Shown here: one piece after another, positions 1-5,349 of the stretch | Layout: every line of letters begins with the position of its first letter | Position numbering within the stretch: position 1 is the stretch's first letter | Source of the DNA: Candidatus Kariarchaeota archaeon | Lineage (GTDB): Archaea; Asgardarchaeota; Heimdallarchaeia; Heimdallarchaeales; Kariarchaeaceae | Reading direction: 5' to 3' | Assembly: GCA_016839545.1 (NCBI GenBank) | Contig: JAEOUB010000292.1 | Span: 1 to 5,349 of the forward strand | Length of the DNA stretch: 5,349 bases | Program-made: the position numbers and the translations under genes | The notes under the pieces: model-generated | Databases searched by the model: none | Told to the model about the DNA's origin: nothing | What the model saw: only the letters and a program-made list of their open reading frames with translations

Positions 1-885
1 GATCAATGCGTAGAGCCCGGCAGGGATTATTGCACCACCCAGAGCAGCGATGATTGGCAACGTTGCCTTGGATCTCTCAGATAGTTCACCTGCGATCAAC
101 TCACGCTTGATTTCCAAACCCACGAGAAGGAAGAACACCGCCATCAGACCATCGTTGATGAAATGTTCAACAGACTTGTGGATGAGTTCAAAATCACTCA
201 CCGTGATATCTAGATAGCTGTCGAAAATGGCGAGGTAAACATCCTGAAATGGAGAATTAGCCCAGATCAAAGCGAGGATGGTGAAAGCAAAAAGCAGGAT
301 ACCGCCTGAAACCGCCAGATCAGTGAACCTCTTTGTCGCCAGTTCAAGCTTGACTCTTGGTGGTTCCCTGATTGCCTCGATGAGGCTTTCACGATCCCAG
401 GCACCATCATAACGACGCCCATCGATGAATATGGTGGGAGTCCCATTGACACCACTCTTCAGACCTTCCTCGATATCCTTGTCGATGCGGTTCTGAACCC
501 GTTCAGAATCTATGTCCTCTTTGAATTTAGAGAGGTCCAGATCAAGTTCCTCTGCCATCCTGTAGAGGTTATCAAGGGAATGATTACGGGACTGGTAGAG
601 TTTGGAATGCATTTCCCAGAATTTTCCCTGTTCAGCTGCTGCTTCTGCCGCTGCCGCAGCCTGTCTCGCTTCACGATGAATGGTGTTCAGTGGGAAGTGT
701 CGAAAGACAAACCTGATCTTGCCACCATACTCCATCATCAACCCGTGCATGATCTCGAAGAGATATCCACAGTGAGGGCATGCATAGTCACCGTACTCAA
801 CTATAGTAAGCCCTTCCTTGAGACCCATGATATTGTCATTGACATTCACCAACTCAGTCAAGGCAGGTTGGTCGTGTGAGCTCAT
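1..885 (-). CDS. nhaA: DsbA-like thioredoxin-fold domain fused to Na+/H+ antiporter NhaA (5' part, runs off left edge)
   Basis: Seen: one open frame of 295 codons from ATG at 885 to the window edge, with an in-frame TGA two codons upstream fixing the start region. Residues about 1-175 are a DsbA/Thioredoxin_4-type domain: CPHC active site at 36-39, an FRHFPL segment near 61-66, an Ala-rich helix at 73-85, QGKFWEMH at 86-93 and the cis-Pro loop NGTPT at 147-151. After a charged linker (about 175-188) NhaA begins: first membrane helix about 190-209 ending in WANS, then HFINDGLMAVFFLLVGLEIK at 241-260, the hallmark NhaA segment, and another helix at 276-295. About 110 of NhaA's usual 380-400 residues are present; the catalytic Asp pair lies outside. 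Known: NhaA exchanges Na+ for H+ across the membrane, and DsbA-NhaA fusions occur in other prokaryotes. No signal peptide precedes the thiol domain, so with NhaA's cytoplasmic N-terminus it should sit inside the cell (inference). It lies 39 bases downstream of a peroxiredoxin, probably in one operon. Confidence 0.93.
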   Translation of the reverse strand, partial: MSSHDQPALTELVNVNDNIMGLKEGLTIVEYGDYACPHCGYLFEIMHGLMMEYGGKIRFVFRHFPLNTIHREARQAAAAAEAAAEQGKFWEMHSKLYQSRNHSLDNLYRMAEELDLDLSKFKEDIDSERVQNRIDKDIEEGLKSGVNGTPTIFIDGRRYDGAWDRESLIEAIREPPRVKLELATKRFTDLAVSGGILLFAFTILALIWANSPFQDVYLAIFDSYLDITVSDFELIHKSVEHFINDGLMAVFFLLVGLEIKRELIAGELSERSKATLPIIAALGGAIIPAGLYALI

Positions 886-924
886 AGCTCAGGATGGATA
901 AGCGATGTAATAATGATTGTGATT

Positions 925-1404
925 TCACGAAACTCTGTTTATTGTTTTCAGCTCAGCCAATGTTCTCAGGATCCCATCAGCTCCAGGGTTGACATGATCG
1001 GGATATACCTCCCTGAATACCTGTTTTCCACCCTCATCAAAGATGAATATGGCACGCTTGGTGATCTCTCTTTCCTCGTCGTAGACACCAAATGCTTTTG
1101 CAAGAGCGCCCTTGGGCTCATCATCTGATATGAGAGGATACTTCAGGTTCAACTTGTCAGCAAACTTGGTATGTGATTCGAGACAGTCAATTGAAATAGC
1201 AACTATGGTGGCATTATATCGCTCGAATATTCGCATCGCCTCATTGTAGATTGTCAGCTGATTGGCACAAACCGGAGTATTATCCTCGGGATAAAACACC
1301 AGTATAGAGGGGTGACCTTGCAAGTCTTCCGACTTGATTCGCCCCTTTGTCGAAGGAAGATCGAATGTGGGAATTTCGAGTTGTAAAACTGCTTCAGTCA
1401 CCAT
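925..1404 (-). CDS. Peroxiredoxin (AhpC/TSA, BCP/AhpE-like)
   Basis: A 159-residue cytosolic thiol peroxidase, expected to reduce hydrogen peroxide or organic hydroperoxides. Seen: the peroxidatic motif P39-E-D-N-T43-P-V-C46, with the conserved Arg at 117 in the KRAIFIFD strand, inside a full thioredoxin fold of usual length for BCP/PrxQ or AhpE-like enzymes. The BCP/PrxQ resolving Cys five residues after the peroxidatic one is absent (T51 there). The only other cysteine is C74, so the enzyme is either 1-Cys, using an external thiol, or uses C74 in an atypical way. Start: ATG at 1404, with a TATA-like box about 29 bases upstream and no Shine-Dalgarno, which fits a leaderless mRNA. The next gene, 39 bases downstream, carries a DsbA-like CPHC domain that could act as its reductant or share its stress response (inference). 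Family assignment is firm; the subfamily is not. Confidence 0.95.
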   Translation of the reverse strand: MVTEAVLQLEIPTFDLPSTKGRIKSEDLQGHPSILVFYPEDNTPVCANQLTIYNEAMRIFERYNATIVAISIDCLESHTKFADKLNLKYPLISDDEPKGALAKAFGVYDEEREITKRAIFIFDEGGKQVFREVYPDHVNPGADGILRTLAELKTINRVS

Positions 1405-1428
1405 ATGGCTATTTTTTGAGTGTTGACA

Positions 1429-1438
1429 TAATATATAA
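1429..1438 (-). promoter_or_regulatory. Archaeal TATA-like box of the peroxiredoxin gene
   Basis: The minus strand reads TTATATATTA here, centred about 29 bases before the ATG at 1404. This is the distance expected if transcription starts at or a few bases before the start codon. It probably drives the peroxiredoxin and the downstream DsbA-NhaA fusion gene together. No obvious purine-rich BRE is claimed. Confidence 0.6.
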
Positions 1439-1499
1439 CTCGTATGATCAAACTAATTTCAGACCCTTCAATCTAGTGCTGAGTAATTTCAGAAGAGAT

Positions 1500-1724
1500 C
1501 TACTGTTGACTATTGGAAAATATCTGTGAGTAATTATCTCGCATATCCTCTGTTACCATTCTCTCTTGAAGTACCAGACCACAGGTGTCACAGGTTAACT
1601 CACCTCTCCTGGTGTCATATACCATCACTGTACTCTGGCAATCACTGCAGCGCTGCCTGTGCCATTTCTCTTTCGAATTACCTTGTCTTCTCTGCCCCAT
1701 AGGTCGCTCACTAACGATGGGCAC
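1500..1724 (-). CDS. Stand-alone TFIIB/TFB-type zinc-ribbon mini-protein
   Basis: Seen: a 74-residue protein (GTG start at 1724) or 66 residues if the ATG at 1700 is used; I cannot decide between them. It carries C26-x2-C29, 15 residues, then C45-x2-C48-G with the context RRGELTCDTCGLVL, the signature of the N-terminal zinc ribbon of archaeal TFB and eukaryotic TFIIB, which docks on RNA polymerase. The N-terminus is basic (GQRRQGNSKEKWHRQR). After the ribbon only about 25 polar residues follow (VTEDMRDNYSQIFSNSQQ) before a stop; the B-reader/linker and both cyclin-fold repeats of a normal TFB (about 300 residues) are missing, and the 95 bases downstream do not encode them in any frame I read. 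It is therefore a mini-protein, not an obviously broken TFB. A role as a small transcription regulator that touches polymerase or DNA is inference; other zinc-ribbon functions are possible. Confidence 0.85.
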   Translation of the reverse strand: MPIVSERPMGQRRQGNSKEKWHRQRCSDCQSTVMVYDTRRGELTCDTCGLVLQERMVTEDMRDNYSQIFSNSQQ

Positions 1725-1753
1725 TGTTTAAAAAACCGTCGAATTCATTGTTG

Positions 1754-1772
1754 AAATATTATATATTTTATA
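1754..1772 (-). promoter_or_regulatory. AT-rich TATA-like region upstream of the zinc-ribbon gene
   Basis: A 19-base run made only of A and T (minus strand TATAAAATATATAATATTT) lies 30-48 bases before the GTG at 1724 and 54-72 before the ATG at 1700. It is the strongest TATA-like element between the divergent zinc-ribbon and small membrane-protein genes. It is nearly symmetric, so it could also place a promoter toward the plus-strand gene, with a leader of about 70 bases. A second, weaker candidate for the zinc-ribbon gene is TTTTTTAAAC at about 1727-1736, some 31 bases before ATG 1700. Confidence 0.45.
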
Positions 1773-1831
1773 GCTTTATTGTGCAACAGTACGAGTGATC
1801 GGTTGTGAACCCATCCATCTCTGAGCCGAAG

Positions 1832-1839
1832 CAATAATA
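1832..1839 (+). promoter_or_regulatory. Possible TATA-like element of the small membrane-protein gene
   Basis: CAATAATA lies 25-32 bases before the ATG at 1864, at the spacing seen for the better TATA boxes in this window. The match is weak and the surroundings are GC-richer, so this is tentative. Confidence 0.25.
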
Positions 1840-1863
1840 CGGCACCCCATCCAATAGTATCCC

Positions 1864-2058
1864 ATGCCCATAGCCAATATTCCAGATGGTGGAGAGAGAA
1901 TCTACGAGGACCCCGAGGTTGATGAGTTCTTCAAGTACCGAGCCAGACCTTTGGAACTGATAGAGGGCACAGGACAGATACTCGGCTCATTGATCTTTGT
2001 CATAGTGCTCCTCTTCTTCCTGATATCCAATATCAACTGGATTTCTTTCAACAGGTAA
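1864..2058 (+). CDS. Small single-pass membrane protein, unknown function
   Basis: I do not recognise this 64-residue protein. Seen: a hydrophilic, acidic N-terminal half (residues 1-35, with ERIYEDPEVDEFF at 11-23), a basic cluster KYRARP at 24-29, and one hydrophobic helix at about 36-56 (GSLIFVIVLLFFLISNINW), then a tail of under ten residues. The positive cluster on the N-terminal side predicts the N-terminus in the cytoplasm, a tail-anchor-like topology (inference). Codon use is even and gene-like (varied GAG, CTC, ATC, TTC), and the frame fills the space exactly: its TAA is immediately followed by the reversed stop of the convergent Ddn-like gene. No Shine-Dalgarno is visible. It could be a small subunit or regulator of a membrane complex, but nothing in the neighbourhood says which. 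A chance reading frame cannot be fully excluded. Confidence 0.6.
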   Translation: MPIANIPDGGERIYEDPEVDEFFKYRARPLELIEGTGQILGSLIFVIVLLFFLISNINWISFNR

Positions 2059-2577
2059 TTACACTGTCAGTTCCACGATGCGAAGATAGGTGGCAACTTC
2101 CACAAATACCTCCGCCTCCATTCCCATTTCCTCCCTCCAGCCAAACAGGGTTTTGCCACCCGACCTCCGCGTCTCAATGTAGTACCGGATAAGCTCTATT
2201 CTTTCCTCAACCTCACTCACATCCCTGACAATAGGTTGTCTCATTCTGAAATGGTACTTCACACGTACATCTTGAGGATGTGCCATCAGGTTGCGATACC
2301 AGTCTGATTTCGCACCCCTCGACGAATACAGCAGGAGTTTACCATCTTTTTTCAGGTATTCCAGGGGAGTATTGCGTGTCTTGCCTGATTTACGACCAGT
2401 GGTACGGAGGAGGACAAAAATGAACCCAAATCCAAAGAGCTGTAGTACATTGATTCTGAGCAGGGGAATTACAAAATAGCGATTCCAGAATCTGAACCTG
2501 GTCATTGCCTTCTTTTGCTCATCGGGAGCTCCCTTCATGATAGTATGCATCATTGATCCTTCTGCAGGTACTGACAT
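2059..2577 (-). CDS. Ddn-like deazaflavin (F420)-dependent nitroreductase family protein (DUF385)
   Basis: A 172-residue protein of the split-beta-barrel flavin/deazaflavin reductase family. Seen: the family signature LLRTTGRKSGKTRNTPLEYL at 56-75 and SSRGAKSDWYRNLMAHP at 85-101, matching the coenzyme-binding segments of Mycobacterium Ddn-type proteins. The N-terminus is about 55 residues, with a hydrophobic stretch at 34-57 (YFVIPLLRINVLQLFGFGFI), which may associate with the membrane as in Ddn. Known: characterised relatives use reduced F420 to reduce quinones, nitro compounds or other acceptors; some members bind other cofactors or substrates. The substrate here is unknown. Start: ATG at 2577 has a TATA-like box 28 bases upstream; M9, M10 and M14 are alternatives. 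It is read divergently from the MFS gene and ends exactly against the small membrane-protein gene. F420 use is inferred from family, not shown. Confidence 0.88.
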   Translation of the reverse strand: MSVPAEGSMMHTIMKGAPDEQKKAMTRFRFWNRYFVIPLLRINVLQLFGFGFIFVLLRTTGRKSGKTRNTPLEYLKKDGKLLLYSSRGAKSDWYRNLMAHPQDVRVKYHFRMRQPIVRDVSEVEERIELIRYYIETRRSGGKTLFGWREEMGMEAEVFVEVATYLRIVELTV

Positions 2578-2600
2578 GAGGTAGAGGAGAAAGGGAGAGA

Positions 2601-2610
2601 TTTAATTATT
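2601..2610 (-). promoter_or_regulatory. TATA-like box of the Ddn-like gene
   Basis: The minus strand reads AATAATTAAA, centred about 28 bases before the ATG at 2577, the spacing expected for a leaderless archaeal transcript. It sits in the 92-base divergent gap with the MFS gene. The plus strand reads TTTAATTATT, so the same AT-rich patch could serve the MFS gene with a leader of roughly 35-40 bases to TTG 2670. Confidence 0.55.
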
Positions 2611-2669
2611 GAGCCTGATAAACGGCGAAATGACCCGTATCTCCAACAAAAGAGGCATTCCTGCAGTTC

Positions 2670-3908
2670 TTGCCACACAGTAGTCGTACCCTCTTTGTAT
2701 CTGAGAGAGTTTGGACAACTGTGAGCCAGCTGAGATCAATCTCCTATCGGTTTGGAGTGCATTTTTTCCTCAGCCGGGCATGGTTCCTCGGTAATTTCTG
2801 GATGATCTACCTGATCTCCAAGGGTTTCACGCTCACAGATGCTGCGATCATGGATATCGTTTTCTGGACAGTTATTCTGGTCAGTGAGATCCCCACTGGA
2901 TATGTGGCAGATTGGTTTGGTCGCAAATTATCGGTTATTGTCAGTTTCATACTCCAATCCGGTGCTGTGTATATCTTCGCCACAGCAGACACACAGCCAC
3001 TCTTCTTGCTATCCTACGCACTCTGGGGATTTGGCATCACCTTCCAGTCAGGTGCAGAGGATGCGTGGATCTTTGACGAGATAAAAGTAAGAGGAGGGAC
3101 TGAACAGCAGTACCAGGCCATCTTTGGTCGCTTGCTCACCGTGGGATTTCTTGCCGCTGCCTTCTCAGGATTTCTATCGGGACCCATTGCCACCATCAAA
3201 CTCGAGTACACCATATTTGCCACCCTGATTGTCTTCCTGCTTGACATTATCTGGCTTTTCTCCATCCCCGAGCACCGTAACAGCAAGGACAGTGAGCATA
3301 GACCATCGGTACGAAAGGCTGCAGCCTCCCTGTGGAACAGACGTGTAGCGCCTATCGGTCTTATCGAGGTCTTTCTCACTGGACTCGTCCTCAGTGTCAT
3401 CTTCTGGTTCCAGATCTATCTAGACCTTAACCAAATCACCTACAATATGATCTCAATTTATCTCAGTACGGGAGGTATTCTGTTGGGGATTGCCAGTTGG
3501 AACTCAGCAAGAATCTCAGGAAGAATTCCTCGACTCATGCTTGGACTCGTTGTACTCATGCTGGTACTCTCCACGTTCATCATGGCCATTTCTCTTGTAG
3601 GTGCCATTCTAGGCTACTATATCCTCCACATTACCCGTGGATTGTGGAAGCCCTACTACAACCGGCTGCTCAATGCAGAGCTGATCACTGAAGTCAGGGC
3701 CACATCCATATCTATTATCGGAGCTATCTCAACAATCTCCGTCGTCACCCTGGAGTATGTCTCTGCCAGAATTATTGAGACAACATCGTTCAATACTTTC
3801 TTTCTCAGCTGGAGTGCCTTTACCACATTCCTTTTGATTCCATTGGCAATCTACTACAAGATAGCAAATCAGGACGTGTCAACCTCACAGAAGACCAAAA
3901 CCTTATGA
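2670..3908 (+). CDS. Major facilitator superfamily (MFS) transporter
   Basis: A 412-residue polytopic membrane protein, probably a proton-coupled exporter of small molecules; substrate unknown. Seen: hydrophobic segments at about 28-50, 57-79, 88-106, 110-128, 150-171, 178-199, 228-249, 258-277, 287-304, 306-324, 343-363 and 374-396, giving the usual 12-helix plan with a charged central loop (200-228). MFS motif A lies between helices 2 and 3 as G77-Y-V-A-D81-W-F-G84-R85-K86. SGAEDAWIFDEI at 127-138 and EVRATSISI at 341-349 match conserved spots in multidrug/sugar-type MFS proteins of this size. Start: there is no ATG; TTG 2670 is given, with GTG 2721 (codon 18) a real alternative that still precedes helix 1, and an in-frame TGA at 2631 bounding the 5' end. 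The SDR gene follows after 25 bases on the same strand, suggesting co-transcription. Confidence 0.92.
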   Translation: MPHSSRTLFVSERVWTTVSQLRSISYRFGVHFFLSRAWFLGNFWMIYLISKGFTLTDAAIMDIVFWTVILVSEIPTGYVADWFGRKLSVIVSFILQSGAVYIFATADTQPLFLLSYALWGFGITFQSGAEDAWIFDEIKVRGGTEQQYQAIFGRLLTVGFLAAAFSGFLSGPIATIKLEYTIFATLIVFLLDIIWLFSIPEHRNSKDSEHRPSVRKAAASLWNRRVAPIGLIEVFLTGLVLSVIFWFQIYLDLNQITYNMISIYLSTGGILLGIASWNSARISGRIPRLMLGLVVLMLVLSTFIMAISLVGAILGYYILHITRGLWKPYYNRLLNAELITEVRATSISIIGAISTISVVTLEYVSARIIETTSFNTFFLSWSAFTTFLLIPLAIYYKIANQDVSTSQKTKTL

Positions 3909-3933
3909 CCTTGATTTTGACTCTAGATGACGG

Positions 3934-4773
3934 ATGAAAGGGCGAATTGTCCTGATTACCGGTGCCTCAGACGGTATTGGTAAAAAAGCTGCAGAAGAAC
4001 TTGCAAAACTTGGTGCGAACCTCATTCTTCACGGACGGAACCGTGAGAAGACTCAGGGAGTGGTTGATCTCATACGGTCTCAGGTACCTGAAGCTGTGAT
4101 AGATATTGAGATCGCAGACCTGTCCTCATTTGATCAGATTGACGCCATGACTCAGCGACTTCATCACAAGTATGATAGAATTGATGTCCTTGTCAATAAT
4201 GCTGGGGTGCAGCTCCATGATTTCGAGCTATCAGAAGATGGCTACGAGAATACACTGGCAATCAATCACCTTGCGTACTTCCTGATAACATCGAACCTGA
4301 TTGATCTTGTTGCACGGTCCGACTATAGCCGGATTGTCAATGTAGCTTCGGGGATGCATTACCGCGCAGAGCTGGATTTTGATAATCTCCAGGCTGAGAA
4401 GGGATATAGTCTCTACCCGATTTATGCACAATCCAAGTTATGTAACGTCATGTTCACCTACTACTTGGCAGACAAGTTACAGGACAGCCGCATCACCGTC
4501 AATACTCTGCATCCTGGTATGATTGATACCAATCTCAACCCCAAACGATCCCCGGAAGCAGTAGCACGTGCATTACCAGTAGAACAGGGTATCATCTCAC
4601 TGATGCGTTGTGTGACAGATCCACAACTGAATGGTATCACTGGTAAATATTTTGACAGTGATGGACAGCAGATAGCGTCAAGTGACATATCATACAATCG
4701 AGACCTTCAGGAAAAACTGTGGAATGTTACCGAAGCCATGGTAGGCAAAGCTTTTGCCTTTCCTGATCACTGA
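3934..4773 (+). CDS. Short-chain dehydrogenase/reductase (SDR), retinol-dehydrogenase-like
   Basis: A 279-residue cytosolic NAD(P)-dependent oxidoreductase of the classical SDR superfamily. Seen: nucleotide-binding TGASDGIG at 9-16; HGRNREK at 33-39, where R35 after strand 2 suggests NADPH preference; D62; NNAG at 88-91; N111 in INHLAYF; catalytic S139 in NVASG, Y164 and K168 in YAQSK; and LHPGMI at about 193-198. All four catalytic residues (N, S, Y, K) are present. The pattern of NNAG, then a DGYE...NHL..FLIT stretch, SRIVNVAS and SKLCNV..YYLA is that of the retinol dehydrogenase/WWOX-like SDR branch, which acts on alcohols, aldehydes or ketones. The substrate is not predictable. It follows the MFS gene by 25 bases, so substrate handling plus transport is possible (inference). 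Its last 7 bases overlap the end of the convergent methyltransferase gene. Confidence 0.95.
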   Translation: MKGRIVLITGASDGIGKKAAEELAKLGANLILHGRNREKTQGVVDLIRSQVPEAVIDIEIADLSSFDQIDAMTQRLHHKYDRIDVLVNNAGVQLHDFELSEDGYENTLAINHLAYFLITSNLIDLVARSDYSRIVNVASGMHYRAELDFDNLQAEKGYSLYPIYAQSKLCNVMFTYYLADKLQDSRITVNTLHPGMIDTNLNPKRSPEAVARALPVEQGIISLMRCVTDPQLNGITGKYFDSDGQQIASSDISYNRDLQEKLWNVTEAMVGKAFAFPDH

Positions 4774-5349
4774 GCGTCAAGCAATGATCTGAGTTGGCTG
4801 GTCTGTTCGGGGGTTGCACCACAGCACGTCCCTATGACTGAGGGTTTCAGGTCTAACCATTCTTTCATAGATTTGAGATAACTATCTTCAATGCTACCAG
4901 CTTCCCAACCTTTCAGATCATCGATCGTTCCAAAGTTGGGATAAAAACCCCAGGTAACTTCACGCGAGCTCAACATTGAGACTACCTTGTTCGTGGATTG
5001 CAGTGAACTGCAGTTTACCATCAACAAATCGACTCTTCCCACAAATATGTTCAAGACTTCATCCCAAGTCTCTCCTGACAACAGCTTCCCATCCTCACCA
5101 CAAGTGAATGACAACCAGATAGGTAACCCGTAGGTTTCAACAATATCTACCACAACGCTCGCCTCTCGGATGGTATTCATTGTCTCTACAAGATACAGAT
5201 CAACGCCCCCCTCAAATAGCCACTGAGCCATTTGTTGATGCTCTTTCTCAAGAATTGCGGTATCAGGAACAAGTTGAGGAGAATAGCAATCCTCGAGTGG
5301 AGAAATCGAACCCGCAATTCGTATGGTTGATGGGGAGCTCACCATGTTA
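4767..5349 (-). CDS. Homocysteine S-methyltransferase family protein (C-terminal part, runs off right edge)
   Basis: Seen: about 194 codons ending in TGA at 4769-4767; the frame is still open at the edge. The ATG at 5345 is internal, because the protein begins at the family's mid-sequence IAGSISP segment; the N-terminal third, with the glycine-rich start, is outside. Counting from that Met: ETMNTIREA at 54-62, an LSFTC strand near 78-82, MVNCSS at 109-114, YPNFG at 135-139 and GTCCGATPEQ at 172-181. C112, C174 and C175 are the three zinc-binding cysteines that activate homocysteine in MmuM/MetH-N-type enzymes. Known: these enzymes transfer a methyl group from S-methylmethionine, S-adenosylmethionine, methyl-folate or other donors to homocysteine to form methionine. 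The donor here cannot be told from this part. The ends of this gene and the SDR overlap tail to tail by 7 bases. Confidence 0.92.
   Translation of the reverse strand, partial: NMVSSPSTIRIAGSISPLEDCYSPQLVPDTAILEKEHQQMAQWLFEGGVDLYLVETMNTIREASVVVDIVETYGLPIWLSFTCGEDGKLLSGETWDEVLNIFVGRVDLLMVNCSSLQSTNKVVSMLSSREVTWGFYPNFGTIDDLKGWEAGSIEDSYLKSMKEWLDLKPSVIGTCCGATPEQTSQLRSLLDAQ

Noticed and set aside
580..879. Plus-strand open frame of 99 codons with a Cys-rich start
   Set aside because: It lies wholly opposite the DsbA domain, which has full family motifs on the minus strand; the Cys/Arg-rich run is the antisense of the Ala-rich helix.
913..1128. Plus-strand open frame of 71 codons
   Set aside because: It is antisense to the peroxiredoxin and has no recognisable domain.
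1405..1499. Remains of TFB core repeats downstream of the zinc ribbon
   Set aside because: The 95 bases before the peroxiredoxin TATA region hold no cyclin-fold-like sequence, so there is no support for calling the zinc-ribbon gene a pseudogene.
1754..1780. Near-palindromic AT run as a regulator-binding operator
   Set aside because: The symmetry is what any TATA-type A/T run tends to give; there is no adjacent regulator gene of the usual kind to link it to.
1847..1884. Imperfect repeat of CCCAT...CCAATA units around the small gene's start
   Set aside because: The copies are short and inexact and are easily explained by chance; no array or palindrome is formed.
3014..3400. Minus-strand open frame of 128 codons opposite the MFS gene
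   Set aside because: Its composition (many Ser, Arg, Pro) is typical of an antisense shadow, and the plus strand encodes clear membrane helices.
4461..4697. Minus-strand open frame of 78 codons opposite the SDR gene
   Set aside because: It is a shadow of the conserved SDR C-terminal region; no motif or start signal supports it.
1..5349. Mobile element, defence system, CRISPR array or structural RNA
   Set aside because: I found no transposase, integrase, nuclease, terminal repeats, regular direct repeats or tRNA-like cloverleaf; every gene but one has an ordinary metabolic, transport, redox or transcription family.

Overview
The window looks like a chromosomal segment of an archaeon of moderate G+C content. 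The evidence is a stand-alone TFIIB/TFB-type zinc ribbon, a deazaflavin (F420)-type Ddn-like protein, AT-rich TATA-like boxes about 25-35 bases upstream of several start codons (the spacing expected for leaderless or short-leader archaeal transcripts), and the absence of clear Shine-Dalgarno sequences. An Asgard-type archaeon would fit the gene mix, but nothing here fixes the lineage. I see no tRNA, rRNA, CRISPR array, insertion sequence or attachment site.

Left part, all on the minus strand (1-1724): a TFB-like zinc-ribbon mini-protein, then a peroxiredoxin with its own TATA box, then 39 bases later a fused protein. That last gene encodes a complete DsbA-like thiol-disulfide domain (CPHC) followed in frame by the start of an NhaA Na+/H+ antiporter, and it runs off the left edge. 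The fusion is an uninterrupted reading frame from 885 to 1 with a non-ATG-dependent context (in-frame TGA two codons upstream of its ATG), and it is the most notable thing in the window. Peroxiredoxin plus thiol-redox-antiporter fusion looks like a small redox/ion-homeostasis operon.

Middle part (1725-2669): an AT-rich intergenic stretch, a 64-residue plus-strand protein with one C-terminal membrane helix, and a minus-strand Ddn/DUF385-type deazaflavin-dependent nitroreductase-family protein whose stop codon directly abuts that of the small membrane protein.

Right part (2670-5349): a major facilitator superfamily (MFS) transporter read divergently from the Ddn-like gene, a short-chain dehydrogenase/reductase (SDR) 25 bases downstream on the same strand (probable two-gene operon), and, converging on it with a 7-base overlap, the C-terminal two thirds of a zinc-dependent homocysteine S-methyltransferase-family protein that runs off the right edge. 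Genes are packed tightly; the longest gap without a gene is about 140 bases.
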